Source: Amorphochlora amoebiformis (lineage: Eukaryota > Cercozoa > Chlorarachniophyceae). From it: a stretch of DNA of 64,000 nt. The notes under the pieces were generated by a model. It was not told the origin of the DNA, made no database searches, and was given only the letters and a program-made list of their open reading frames with translations. Where the stretch lies: the NCBI GenBank assembly GCA_054601695.1, contig BAAHQB010000004.1, forward strand, positions 1,922,001 to 1,986,000. The letters are read 5' to 3'. Shown in pieces: positions 1 through 49,330 of this stretch (position 1 is its first letter; every line of letters starts with the position of its first letter). The translations under genes were made by a program, and so were the position numbers.

Positions 1-470
1 TTATGGTTAGGTTTGATAAGGGTAGGTTAGAGTTAAGGTTAGGGTTATGATTAGTGGCGTGGTTAGGGTTAGGGTTATGATTAGCTAGGGTTGGGCTAGG
101 GTTAGGGTTACGGTAATGTTTAGGATAAGGGTTAGGAGGTAGGGTTAGGGTTCGAGTAGGGTTAGGGTTAGGGTTGGGTTAGGGTTAGGGGTTAGGGGTT
201 AGGGTTAGGGTTAGGGTTGGGTTAGGGTTCGGGTAGGGTTAGGGTTCGGGTAGAGTTAGGGTTCGGGTAGGGTTAGGGTTCGGGTAGGGTTAGGGTTTGG
301 GTAGGTTAAGGTGAGGGTTGGGTTAGGGTTAGGGTTGGGTTAGGGTTAGGGTTGGGTTAGGGTTAGGGTTGGGTTAGGGTTAGGGTTGGTTAGGGTTAGG
401 GTTGGTTAGGGTTAGGGTTGGGTTAGGGTTAGGGTTAGAGTTGGGCTAGTGTTAGGTTAATTTATTTTAC
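1..470. repeat. Degenerate telomere-like array (TTAGGG on plus)
   Basis: Tandem TTAGGG with frequent variants (GGGTTC, GGGTTGGG, TAGGGGTTAGGGG). It lies downstream of the last visible UTP12 exon, so it is probably intronic, with CCCTAA on the sense strand. Confidence 0.95.
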
Positions 471-5800
<5,330 letters not shown>

Positions 5801-6039
5801 CCAGGGGGAGGGGACAGCCTGGGTTTGGTCGGGGATATTAAGCGGGAAATTACCGCATGTGACACCACCTGATGTATGCTAACAATATGTGATTAGGCGT
5901 GACTTTCCCCTGTGTACGATCACTTGCGTGATGCGTCCCTGTGTAATAATCCGATCTATTATTTCCTTTCTATATTAAAATATCGGGCATAAGCGATATT
6001 CAGGGCTCAAGGGCGTCTCCGCCGCTTCGTTTTCGGGCA
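5801..6039. promoter_or_regulatory. Shared divergent promoter of UTP12 and the R-SNARE gene
   Basis: The two start codons lie back to back with 239 bp between them, which must hold both 5' UTRs and both promoters. The stretch has ordinary base composition and no (TA)n, unlike almost all other non-coding DNA here. It contains a short inverted repeat around 5919-5937 (GATCACTTGCGTGATG). No TATA box was recognised with confidence. Promoter role is inferred from position. Confidence 0.6.
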
Positions 6040-6939
6040 ATGAGTCTCATCAAATATTTGGCGGTCTTCAGGATCAAGCCGAGCCTCGTAATTGTCGCCC
6101 GGAATTCCCACGATTCAAAAGTCGTGGACTTGGAGGACAAGTGCAGGAAGGTCGCGAGCAAGATTCTTGCCCTCAATAAGGAGAAAAAGGTGCTGTAGTC
6201 TGATTTCCAGTGGGCGGAACGGAACACTAACCAATGATTTGCTTCCAGCTTTGGTCATTTGAATCGAAGAATGAGGGATACACTATACATACTTGCGTGA
6301 AGCCTGTTGAGAACGAGGACCTCGTCTTCTTTGCGATTACAACTTTGAAGTTCCCGCACAACCCAGCGTCCGTGTTCAAAGAGTTCGTCACGAAATTCGT
6401 AAGGACAATCTCGGTCAAAGATATCGATGCAGCCGAAGATGGTAAGAAATCGCTGCTTCTAAGTCCAGCGGATTCGAACTGAATTAGTGTTCTGGTTTTC
6501 GTAGATGGTCTGACCTATTCAGCACAGTCTGTATTCAAAGCTGTCGACCAAAAGTATGGAGTTGACAAACTCAAAGACACTCAGGCTAAAGTCGATGGGG
6601 TACGTAAAGTCGAATAAAATGCCTCCGGAAACCCCTTCATCTACTCGTTGGCACGCACGTTAACTCCCATAACCCTTGCAGCTGAAGAACCAGCTCCATA
6701 ACAATATGCAAGACCTGCTCGAGCGTGGCGAGCAGCTCGATGAGATCCAGATGAACGCAGATCAGCTCGATCAGGACGCAAAGGGGTTCAAGGCAACTGC
6801 GACCGACCTAAAATGGAAGTTTTGCTGTCTCAATGCAAAGTGGACTATTCTTCTCACCCTCTTTCTCATCACCATCATCACCGTCATTGTAGTTGCCGCG
6901 GTGTGCACCTCGGACCCGGATGCGTGCAAGCAAAAATAA
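6040..6939 (+). CDS. Longin-domain R-SNARE (VAMP7/VAMP71-like), complete, 4 exons
   Basis: Exons 6040-6189, 6249-6441, 6505-6599 and 6682-6939 join in frame to 231 residues, with introns starting GTGCTG, GTAAGA and GTACGT. Residues 1 to about 120 form a longin-like domain (MSLIKYLAVFRI, then LWSFESKNEGYTIH). The R-SNARE motif covers about residues 145-205, and the zero-layer arginine is visible in LLERGEQL. A Trp/Cys-rich juxtamembrane stretch (WKFCCLNAKW) leads into one transmembrane helix rich in Leu, Ile and Val and a short luminal tail, so the protein is tail-anchored. R-SNAREs pair with Q-SNAREs to fuse vesicles with endosomal, vacuolar or plasma membranes. ATG 6040 is chosen because it opens the longin fold; an upstream ATG at 5612 lies over the UTP12 exons on the other strand. 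AATAAA follows at 7052. The subfamily (VAMP7 or another longin VAMP) is inference. Confidence 0.93.
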
Positions 6940-6986
6940 TTAGCTGGGCTACCTTCTAGACTGTAAAACATTTTTTTGCGTTAGTA

Positions 6987-7303
6987 GGCACTTTTCAGCC
7001 CTATTTACTGCACCAATTAGCAATTTATTTTCAACATTATTACGAATTGAAAATAAAGATATTAATCATTACACGTATTTACAGAGGAGTGTGTATGATA
7101 ATTATATGTCTAGTACACACGCACACACACACACACATATATATATATATACATTTATATACATGTGTATAAATATGTGTGTGTATATATATAGGCACTT
7201 TTCAGCCCTATTTAAATTATTGCACCAATTAGCAATTTATTTTCAACAGTATTATGAATTGAAATACAGACATTAATCATTAGACGTATATCTTACAGAG
7301 GAG
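6987..7303. repeat. Tandem duplication of the R-SNARE 3' flank, split by (TA)n
   Basis: The roughly 105-bp segment beginning GGCACTTTTCAGCCCTATTT occurs at 6987-7089 and again at 7194-7303 with small changes. The spacer consists of CA and TA repeats. Confidence 0.85.
7052..7057 (+). terminator. Poly(A) signal of the R-SNARE gene
   Basis: AATAAA lies 113 bp after the stop codon. The surrounding 3' flank (6987-7089) is repeated at 7194-7303, but the second copy has lost the hexamer. Confidence 0.55.
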
Positions 7304-7309
7304 CATACA

Positions 7310-25405
<18,096 letters not shown>

Positions 25406-25828
25406 TCTTTCAATATTCAGATATCTTATTTTGATATCCTGTATCCTGAACCCATTAATTTCTCCTAAAAAGAGAACTGCGATGGAATGGGGTCGTTGAG
25501 GTGATGACGTTCAGAAGGATAGGAGAATATATACATCGGACAACCAGAGGAAATACAGCAAGGACGTGGTCGCAAGGACGTGTCGTCGCAAATATTTAAT
25601 TTGAAACCGGCAGCAAATTCTAGTTTTGGGGTGTCTGATCAGTTGGTTTGGGTTCCGGGCGGAGGTTCAGTAAGCGGATGACTGGTTAGGCATGGAAGGC
25701 GAACTGACGACTCAATACCACATTATGCATGTACTGACTGCATATGTGTATGTATGTATGGATGAAAGTTATATTAAATAACATGATGTATTTGTACAAT
25801 AAATATATAATTATACAAAATATTTGTG

Positions 25829-25939
<111 letters not shown>

Positions 25940-25988
25940 GCATATATACATATATACATACACACACACATATATATATATATATATT

Positions 25989-26073
<85 letters not shown>

Positions 26074-26088
26074 TATACACACACACAC

Positions 26089-26128
<40 letters not shown>

Positions 26129-26229
26129 TATGTATATCTCCAGTTGGATCATGTTGAGCTTATCTTGATTCACGATCTAACATGTTTAGAACTGCGCAAC
26201 CATGCATGCATTAAAGGACAAGGCGATAT

Positions 26230-26736
26230 CTATCTCTTCTCCTCATCACCGGCCTCAAGCTCAACTAACCGATCCTTGAAGCTCTTTCCCAACGAATTTT
26301 TATCCTCTAGTATCTCGGACGCCAATTCCCTGATAACACGTTAGTGTCCCATGATCTTCGCGCATTGAAATCAAGAGTGGTTTTTTTCCTCTCTGCTTGC
26401 CTGTCCCTCCCATGCTCAACCATTTTTTTTCTCTTCCGTACTCGTCAGTGATGGTCGTGAGGTTGACGCGATTCGTTGCGTCCGCGATCCTTACCGCAAG
26501 CTGGTGCTTACACTATAATGCACATTGCAAACACACATGTACGGCCTCAGACTATTATGTGATAATCATGCAAGCAATCGAGAGCCAGGGGAAAAAGCGT
26601 ACCATCTCAGGCTTTCCTTTGCGCACAAATGTTGAGAATGCTGTGAGCAATAATTAAAAACCTCAGCTTAGCACCATTTCACACCCCTCCTCTCTTCTCC
26701 TGGCTCTCTCACGCTCTCTCTTCCCCTCAAGATGAT

Positions 26737-26786
<50 letters not shown>

Positions 26787-26803
26787 TCATAAATATATGC
26801 ATG

Positions 26804-26855
<52 letters not shown>

Positions 26856-27436
26856 TATATATATACATATATATATGTATAACATATTATAATATAATCT
26901 ACACATATACACAAATACAATTTTATATACAAACTCATATAGCACCTGGACAAGAGCACCAGTGATACATGACAATATAGGGGAAGGCCGCACTGCCTCC
27001 AACGCTGAAGATTGCACGCCCGCTCGGGCTCGCGATGCGTTTGTCAATCATCCCCGCGTCGTATATGTCTATAATTACAAACATGTGTACATTGGTATTT
27101 ATACCTACTCCATTTCCAAGAAAAAATCAGTGAATGGATTTTCTGGTTCTCAGGTATTCAATCCTGGAATATGGACATGCAAAATACCCTTCACCCTTAT
27201 TCTAAGGTTAGGAGTGCATGTGATTACCCAAAGCTTTTCGCAGAGTGCTTCCGAAGAAGAAGTGAAGGGTAAGGAGGTCTTCCTTAGTTACTAACACAGA
27301 AAGGACTCAGGTTTGCACACGGCCTGACTAACTGCATTCCCCCCAACTCAAAACAAAAGAGGGCCACACCCTCTCGACGATTTTGAATCCTTTTGAAAGT
27401 ATCCGAGACGATTCCTCGTACCTCAGACCCGGACAT
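26230..27436 (-). CDS. ZSWIM7: SWS1/ZSWIM7 SWIM-domain protein, complete, 6 exons
   Basis: Minus-strand exons: 27368-27436 (ATG at 27436), 27228-27282, 26946-27068, 26603-26640, 26442-26512 and 26230-26329 (TAG). They join with matching phases to 151 residues; the human protein has 140. Sequence order follows ZSWIM7: [18 protein letters not shown], then [14 protein letters not shown], then the SWIM zinc ligands CSCPAF...CKH, then the C-terminal helix beginning [10 protein letters not shown]. The CxCPxnCxH set (two Cys, then Cys-His) is intact. In other eukaryotes SWS1 works with RAD51 paralogues (the Shu complex) to promote homologous recombination. The GA-rich stretch at 26680-26730 is intronic. 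A long open frame on plus at 26962-27294 covers the same DNA but matches nothing. The gene is compact, with one (TA)n intron. Confidence 0.92.
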
Positions 27437-27609
27437 ATCGAGTTTGAAGCAACCCGCGGGAGGCGGTAATGGTCGGGAGAGAAGCTGTCACCCTGGATGA
27501 CCCGTCAATCGAACAGACACGTGTACACACTCATTTTCCGATATTGATTATTGATTCCCAGATATCAATTCCGCATTATCCGGCCTGTTGTCACCCTCGA
27601 TGACAAGAA
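27437..27609. promoter_or_regulatory. Shared divergent promoter with duplicated 16-mer
   Basis: 173 bp separate the ZSWIM7 start from the plus-strand start at 27610. TGTCACCCTGGATGAC (27486) and TGTCACCCTCGATGAC (27589) form a near-perfect direct repeat, one near each gene. A regulatory role is inferred. Confidence 0.5.
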
Positions 27610-29895
<2,286 letters not shown>

Positions 29896-30080
29896 CTCCA
29901 CCTAACTCGCATCTAACCCTAATCTTGGCTCCAACGTAGGACGGACGCTGGACTAGGCACATTACGACTTCATAGCACAGTTCATTGGGAACATGATAAG
30001 AGAATACAAGTCATACGTTTGGGATACACATGCGGAGAGAGAGAAAAAAAAAAAAAAAAAACGGAGAGAGGAGAGAGAGA

Positions 30081-35101
<5,021 letters not shown>

Positions 35102-35369
35102 ACCCAAACACAACCCTAACGCTAATCCAAACCCTAACTTTAACCCCAACCCCAGCATTAGGTCTAGACCTAACATAACCCTCACTGAGAAACCATTTCC
35201 ATATCAGCTTATTTTATAATACATCTACCTTGGCAATAATCCTAACCATGGACCGAAACTAAAACCTAATATGAGACCTAACCACAACCCTACAAACAAT
35301 CTCTTAAGTTCAAACCCAATCCTAACCCTAACTCTAACCCTAACATTGAAAGTAATCCCTGCTCTCAAC

Positions 35370-35762
35370 CCAGGTATATCTGGCCTTAATCGTACATACT
35401 ATATTTGGCCTTAACTATATGCACTATGTCTGGCCTTAATCGTTTGCACTATATTTGGCCTTAACCATATGCACTATATCTGGTCTTCATCATATACACA
35501 TATCTGGTCTTAACTATACGCATATATGGCCGGTAATCATATGCACATATCTGGCCTTAATCATATGCAAATATCTGGCCTTACTATGTGCACATTGCTT
35601 GCCTTAACCATATGCAACATATCTGGCCTTAATTATATGCACGTATCTGGCCTTAACCATATGCGCTATATCTGGCCTTGGCTATATGCGCTTATCCAAT
35701 CTTACCTATGCACATATCTGGCCTTAATCATATACACATATCTGGAACCATATGCAAATATA

Positions 35763-35811
<49 letters not shown>

Positions 35812-36152
35812 ATACGATATCTATTCGATTTTCATGTCCAGATATGTGCATATGATTAAGGGCAGATATGTAAATATGATTAAGGCCAGATATTCTGCAT
35901 ATGCTTAAAGACCAGATATGTGCATATGACTAAGGCCAGATATGTGCATATAATTAAGGGCAGACATATTGCATATGGTTAAGGCCAGATATGTACATAG
36001 TTAAGATTAGATACGTGTATATAATTAAGGCCAGATATATTGCATATAATTAAGGCCAGATATATTGCATATGGTTAAGGCAAGCAATATGCATATGGTT
36101 AAGGCCAGATATGTGCACATGATTAAGGCCAGATATGCATATAATTAAGGCC

Positions 36153-36155
<3 letters not shown>
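35370..36155. repeat. Palindromic minisatellite: inverted arrays of a 24-bp unit
   Basis: About 16 direct units of ATCTGGCCTTAATCATATGC (35375-35770) face about 13 units of its reverse complement (35837-36153) across a roughly 65-bp (TA)n spacer. It is intergenic, between two plus-strand genes. Confidence 0.92.
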
Positions 36156-36183
<28 letters not shown>

Positions 36184-36273
36184 TACATTAATATATCTAT
36201 TTGTGTAAAACTTTGTATATAAATACGTACATATCTATAAATATATAAATATATATATATATATATATGTATG

Positions 36274-36328
<55 letters not shown>

Positions 36329-36364
36329 ATATAATTTATATATATATATGTATATTTATATATG

Positions 36365-37160
36365 TAAAAATAAACCAAACCCTAATCCAAACCTTAACCC
36401 TAGAACCATAACCAAAGACCCCTAACCCTAGAACCCTAACTCTAGAACCCTAACCTTAGAACCTAATCCAAACCCTAACTCTTACCTCAACCCTAACCCC
36501 AATCTTAACCCGAATCCTAGAACCCTAAAACCCAACGCTTATCCTATTCCTAATCCTAAACCTGAACCGGAACCCTAATCCAAACCTAATCCAAGCCCTA
36601 ATCCTAACTCTAACCCTCTAAACCAAACGCGAATCCTAACCCTAACTCTAACCCTATTCCGAACCTTAACCATAACCCTAATCCGAACCCTAACCCTAAC
36701 ACTAATCCTAACCCTAACTCTTGAACCCTAACCCTAATCCTAACCCTAACCCTAACCCTAATCCTAGCCCTAACCGTAACCCTAAACCTAACCCTAAACC
36801 TAACCCTTGCACCCTAACCCTAACCCTAACCCTTGCACCCTAACCCTAATCCTTACTCTAACCCTACCTTTGAACCCTAACCCTAATCCTAACCCTAACC
36901 CTAACCCTAATCCTAACCCTAACCCTAACCCTAATCCTAACCCTAAATCTTGAGCCCTAACCCCAATCCTAACCTGATCCTAGCCTTAACCCTAACCCTA
37001 AACCTAACCCTAACCCTAACCCTTGCACCCTAACCTTAATCCTAACTCTAACCCTAACCCTAACCCTTGAACCCTAACCCTAATCCTAACTCTAACCCTA
37101 ACCCTGACCCTAACCCTTGAACCCTAATCCTAATCCTAACCCTGATCCTAACCCTAATTA
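36365..37160. repeat. CCCTAA array with CCCTTGAACCCTAACCCTAA higher-order units
   Basis: Telomere-like units with TTGAACCC or TTGCACCC inserts roughly every 60-100 bp. It ends just before the possible start exon at 37164. Confidence 0.93.
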
Positions 37161-37163
37161 TGA

Positions 37164-42020
<4,857 letters not shown>

Positions 42021-42083
42021 ATCGCCAGTTAGAAGCTACACGGGTGTTATTGTATTCAATTCAGATGTCAAGGTGTCATTGAA

Positions 42084-42124
<41 letters not shown>

Positions 42125-42220
42125 GCATATACATATATTATATATTATATACATATACATATATATATATATATGTATATATATAAATATATATATCTAT
42201 ATATATGTATGTATATATAC

Positions 42221-42280
<60 letters not shown>

Positions 42281-42399
42281 ATTGCATATGTACATATACA
42301 TATATATATATATATATATATAAACATAAATATATATATATATATATAATATACATTGTATATATTTTTGTTAAATGTGTACAGAAGTAAATGTATTTA

Positions 42400-42490
<91 letters not shown>

Positions 42491-42596
42491 TATATACATA
42501 TATAAATGTATTATAAACATAAATAAATATATATATATATATATGTATACATATGTGTAATTTACATATATATATATATATAGATGTAATCGATAC

Positions 42597-43005
42597 CCAA
42601 ATGTATCCTCCCTCCTTGACTCCAACTTCACACAATTCAAGAAAAGGTTTCCCTCTCTCTGCTCCTCCTCTGTGAATGTATCTATCTATCATCCCTTCCC
42701 TCTGAGTCTTTGTATTCTACCTTCCTTCTCTATCTCTTTCTCTACGTCTAAATCCTCCTTTCGTCTTCCCTTATTCAATATTCCATTCTCTCCTTGCCCC
42801 CTCTCTCTGTAAACCTGGGTGATACAAGCGGATATAAGCCGAAAAATAAAAGATAAATGATGCAAAAAAGGCCCGTTAAAGTGAAAAATGAGACGCTATT
42901 ATTCGGGGCACCGGTGGGATATTTTGGCGGTAACGAAACATCTTCTGGTTCGATTGGGAGCACTATTACCTCGAGCTCGGTAGTTCTATGCACGTATGTG
43001 TACAC
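42597..43005 (-). CDS. Single-pass membrane protein fragment, two exons
   Basis: Minus-strand exon 42815-43005 opens with a possible ATG at 43005. It encodes an acidic/proline segment ([18 protein letters not shown]) and one clear membrane span ([19 protein letters not shown]). The donor GTTTAC leads in phase to exon 42597-42669 ([16 protein letters not shown]). No family is recognised. A third exon could be 41955-42035 ([15 protein letters not shown]), which overlaps the last exon of the plus-strand gene, so only one of the two can be right. The stretch 42670-42810 is CT-rich on plus (GA on sense) and looks intronic. Confidence 0.5.
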
Positions 43006-43019
43006 ATATATAAATACTA

Positions 43020-43970
<951 letters not shown>

Positions 43971-43972
43971 AT

Positions 43973-44038
43973 ATGTTGATTCAATCCATTGTTATGGTAA
44001 CACTATTTCCTATTTCTGAATATAATTACATGTATGTG

Positions 44039-44079
<41 letters not shown>

Positions 44080-44229
44080 TAATATATTAACCTATATGTA
44101 TATCTTTAGATGTATATGTACGTAAATATATAGGACGAGGACAAGCAAATACTGGACAAACGTCGCACAATATACGCTGATTTTGGTGGAAAGGTCCCCG
44201 GGGATCACATATACGGTACACACACACAC

Positions 44230-44268
<39 letters not shown>

Positions 44269-44379
44269 TGTATGTATCTAGGCCTAATACACCATAGGAA
44301 AATAATGGATGTAAGGGATGCCAACCCTGATATTCCACAAAAGTATATAAAACTGCTTCGACGCGATTACTTGCTATGA
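43973..44379 (+). CDS. Small basic protein, 4 exons (about 56 residues)
   Basis: Exons 43973-43996 (MLIQSIVM), 44134-44215, 44282-44310 and 44344-44379 (TGA) agree in phase. The core [20 protein letters not shown] plus [15 protein letters not shown] is charged and helical. The donors GTAACA, GTACAC and GTAAGG are reasonable, and AATAAA lies at 44456. No family is recognised. The first exon is the weakest part; coding of 44134-44310 is more secure. Confidence 0.5.
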
Positions 44380-44455
44380 TGACGGCTAAAATGCTAGGAG
44401 AGCCTCCTCCCTCACGGCTTCATCTTTGCGGCCGCTGGGTGGTTGAGATTCCGTA

Positions 44456-44461
44456 AATAAA
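44456..44461 (+). terminator. Poly(A) signal AATAAA
   Basis: Located 77 bp after the stop at 44379. Confidence 0.45.
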
Positions 44462-44504
44462 CTCAAAAAAATATATGACGAACGGTATCTACCATCTGCT
44501 TGCC

Positions 44505-44740
44505 ATGATGGCGTCTGGAACTCGTTCACTTGTTGATCACTCCTTTCGCTTTTTGAGTGTGATAACAATGGGATGAGCGCAGTTGAAGCTTTTCAAAGTA
44601 AAGTAATACAATCCTTTCTTGGCGATGGGATGCCTCGATTGCCACAACTCTGATCAAGAGTAGGAGTAGGAGCCATGTCTATAAGTATAAAATATATATA
44701 TATATATATACACATATATATGCATATATACACATATATG

Positions 44741-44773
<33 letters not shown>

Positions 44774-44844
44774 GTATATATGTATATACATATATATTAT
44801 AAACATATTTACTGCATATATATATATATATGTATGTATGTGTG

Positions 44845-44885
<41 letters not shown>

Positions 44886-45216
44886 CACATGTAGATATAT
44901 ACGGAAATGTATTTATACTTATGTAGGCAGACAAAAAGACTACGACCTTGAGGAGGTGTACCGTCTCGACACCTGTACCGAAGACGAGCCTGTCGAGTCA
45001 GTATCATCGAGCGAGATGCATTTCCTCATTCTGTCCCGCTCGAAGAATCTCTCCACTATCTTCTCTTTTGTCAATCTCCTCTCTGTCAATCTCCTCTCTC
45101 TGTCTGTCTTTCTAATTTCTCTTCCTTCTAGTTTCTCTTCTCTTTCGTTTCACTCTTTCCACACACACAAAGTATACATGTATTTGTATAATATGTATGT
45201 GTATATATCGATATAT

Positions 45217-45274
<58 letters not shown>

Positions 45275-45741
45275 CATTTGCATCCCCTCTTTTTCCCCTC
45301 CTTTCTTACAGCATGTAAATATATTATTATTTTTATTATTATTATTATTATTATTATACATACATATACATATATATATATACATCGTATATATATATAT
45401 ATATATACATATATATGTATGTATAAATGCATGTATACCTATGGACACACACGTATAACATCTATATTACATACATACACACATATATATATATATATAT
45501 TTGTGTGTGTACATAGTACATATGTATTGTATATAGTCTTGAATGTTTCATTTAAAGTACACATGCAAGTATTTACACACACGCACATTTATGTATATTT
45601 ACATACAGTATAGAGTATATATGTCTTGTACATATTATCGAATGTTTCATTTAAAATACACATGTACGTATATCTATCTATACTCAGAGTTCGCGATTAG
45701 GAAAGTCTTCAGGAATTCCTGCTAACTTGATGGAAGCCTAG
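44505..45741 (+). CDS. Small acidic protein, 3 exons (about 59 residues)
   Basis: Exons 44505-44556 (ATG), 44927-45000 and 45688-45741 (TAG) join in phase. The central exon ([20 protein letters not shown]) is the best supported; the third reads [23 protein letters not shown] occurs at 45970. The function is unknown. The minus strand over 44940-45000 is also open, so the strand is likely but not certain. The second intron contains a CT-rich stretch (45050-45160) and (TA)n. Confidence 0.45.
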
Positions 45742-46093
45742 AGTTTAGCTACGACTCGACTGCAGAAATGTTAACCCATGATGTCGTCGTCCCGGCCCGA
45801 CTCACGACTACGGTCTAACCCCTACCTAGCAGGGATCCGCGATGGCTACTGCATGGTAGCCTTGCACACGGCTAGCTATAGCTAGCTACTAAAACTTTGT
45901 ACCGCTAGCTACTAAACCTTATTTAGCTTAGACAACTGAGCTAGTTAGGTGAGCCGCAGCCTGGATATAAATAAAGCTCTTAGTCGCGCTTAACTTGATT
46001 TGTTTTACCATCGTGAGTCACTAAGAGTCAATGCAGAGTCAAGCCTTGAAATGCATCATCGGTCACTACAAGAATATACTAGCACATCACACA

Positions 46094-46126
<33 letters not shown>

Positions 46127-46758
46127 CATTATATATAATATCTAGATCAATAGTAGATCTGGAGATCCAGGTACCAATATCGTCTAGCTAGATCGTCCAG
46201 ATCATCTAGATCATACATACCTAGCTGACTGAACCATACACACAGCCTAATGGCTACTGTGACACTAGACACATCCGTACATACATACACGACGTGTATC
46301 ATGATCATAATCTAGATGATACGCATACGATCTATCTATACGACCCAGTATATCAACGTACTACCTACCAGCCGCTATGACTGTAACAGGCACGCATGTC
46401 GACGTTACTGCATATGATGAAGCTTTATCAGTAACAACACATACAAAACGTTCAGCTAGTACTTATACGTAATACGTACCGGTGAATGCATGTGCGTATG
46501 ATGATCATGATATCCATTATCATAACACATTTAACATAATACGTACACGTATACGTACGCACGCAACTCATACGTACGCACGCAACTCACACGTACGTAC
46601 GTACACCACACCATGCATACGTACAAATACGTACGTACCGGTCGTCAGTGATCGATATCATGATTATGCGCATGATCATCGGTACGCATATCATCTGTAT
46701 GTATACATACTAGACATATATAGACGAGATATGCCAGATATATATATATATATATATC

Positions 46759-46797
<39 letters not shown>

Positions 46798-46880
46798 CAT
46801 CGAAGTGCTTACACAAGCTCTAGTTACAGAGTCTGAGCATGCCGATATCCACAATAATTTGTTCATACGTACTGTTTAAC
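45742..46880. other. Non-repetitive island enriched in self-complementary tetranucleotides
   Basis: No gene is recognised. The sequence is dense in GATC, CTAG, ACGT, CATG and GTAC (GCTAGCTATAGCTAGCTACT, ACGTACGTACGTACAC) and contains imperfect repeats of GCTAGCTACTAAA. Composition differs from the rest of the window. Confidence 0.6.
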
Positions 46881-46975
46881 CCATCACAGAGTCATCATGA
46901 ATTTTAGTATAAAGCATTATCATAATGACCGAAGTAACTTATACTAGTTATATGGATATAGATATAGGCATATAG

Positions 46976-47080
<105 letters not shown>

Positions 47081-47105
47081 CATATATTTTATATATATAT
47101 CATGA

Positions 47106-47300
47106 TTACTCAAGTTTCAAATACATCGATCGCCACCGTATAAACCTTAAATTGTGATGCTGCTATGATGATGACAAGTCCCTCCCCAACTCTCTTCTTC
47201 TCTTACTCTTTTTCCACCCGGAGACGAGGAACGCAATGAATAACTGACTCATACCCAAAATTGTACTCTAGGATCGTTTTGTCGACTTCCATTTGGCTGC
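47106..47300 (-). CDS. 3' end of an unknown gene, two exons
   Basis: Minus-strand exon 47207-47300 ([19 protein letters not shown], then [10 protein letters not shown]) has a CT-rich lead-in, a CCTCAG acceptor and a GTAAGA donor. It joins in phase to 47106-47145 ([12 protein letters not shown], stop). The ATG inside the larger exon could be the start, or more exons may lie upstream in the (TA)n beyond 47440. No family is recognised. Confidence 0.45.
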
Positions 47301-47439
47301 CTGAGGGAGGAGAAAGAAATGAGAACAAGGAAGGAGGAATATGAGAAGGGAGGAAGAGAAAAGCAAGGGAGAGAGAAGAGAGTTGACGATAGATAAAAAG
47401 AGAGATCGAGAGGAGACTTGATTTAGATGTGCATGAATG

Positions 47440-47444
47440 CCACA

Positions 47445-47500
<56 letters not shown>

Positions 47501-47504
47501 GTAA

Positions 47505-47535
<31 letters not shown>

Positions 47536-47643
47536 ACATATATGTAATTCATATATATATATATGTATATATATGTATATATGTTTATGTATGTATGTAT
47601 GTATGTATATGTCTATATATACACACACATATATGTACATACA

Positions 47644-47730
<87 letters not shown>

Positions 47731-47874
47731 AACCAGTGATAACTATATACGACGCCGGAGATAGTAATATACGACGCACCGGAGATAGTAATTTACGAAG
47801 CGAGTGAGAGCAATATATATATATGTACACATATATATATATATACATATATACATATATATATATATATAACA

Positions 47875-47916
<42 letters not shown>

Positions 47917-47918
47917 CA

Positions 47919-47950
<32 letters not shown>
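47440..47950. repeat. (TA)n with a 23-bp GTATATTACTATCTCCGG duplication
   Basis: TA tracts flank 47750-47812, where GGAGATAGTAATATACGACG units are repeated. No exon is seen. Confidence 0.75.
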
Positions 47951-47960
<10 letters not shown>

Positions 47961-48035
47961 AAGCACTTATTGCTAAAAGAGCTTGGTAGATTTGTTTTTT
48001 GAGTGTTGCTGCAAAAAGGAATACAAAACCGGAGT

Positions 48036-48117
48036 GGTCCCAGGCACGATACAATGGTCATGCAAACAAAACCAACCACAAACAAGGAACCACACTTTTA
48101 GTCCAGAAGAAGCTGTC
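48036..48117 (+). repeat. Dispersed repeat, copy B
   Basis: GTCCCAGGCACGATACAATG ... AACAAGGAACCACACTTTTA ... GAAGAAGCTG is the partner of 33902-33987. Open frames crossing it are discounted for this reason. Confidence 0.6.
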
Positions 48118-48120
48118 ACA

Positions 48121-48176
<56 letters not shown>

Positions 48177-48208
48177 GTAACATATAAGTGTCTAATTATA
48201 TGCACAAG

Positions 48209-48795
<587 letters not shown>

Positions 48796-48857
48796 AGTTC
48801 GTGCTATGACCGTTCATGTCGACGGGAGCTACCTAACCATCGTATATTTTATTTAAT

Positions 48858-48863
48858 AATAAA
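48858..48863 (+). terminator. Poly(A) signal AATAAA
   Basis: Located 63 bp after the stop at 48795. Confidence 0.45.
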
Positions 48864-48869
48864 ATTTAT

Positions 48870-49034
48870 ATATATATATATATATATAATGTCATATATA
48901 TATATATATATTATATACTTGATATATATGTACATAAAGAGAGAGAGAGAACAGAAAGAGAAGGTAGAATAAGTGGTGAGAATACAATCGAGAATACAAT
49001 TACGTGCATATACGTGCGTATAATTGTATTTATA

Positions 49035-49087
<53 letters not shown>

Positions 49088-49139
49088 TTGATATATATGT
49101 ATATATATATATGTATATATGTATACATATTTATTTATA

Positions 49140-49205
<66 letters not shown>

Positions 49206-49287
49206 TTATATATATATATATATATATATTCATTTGTACATGTTTATACAAATAATACGCATACATTCACGCACACACGAGCATACA

Positions 49288-49330
<43 letters not shown>

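Noticed and set aside
26962-27294. 111-codon plus-strand open frame with ordinary composition
   Set aside because: The minus strand of the same DNA encodes ZSWIM7 exons with intact SWIM ligands and agreeing splice phases.
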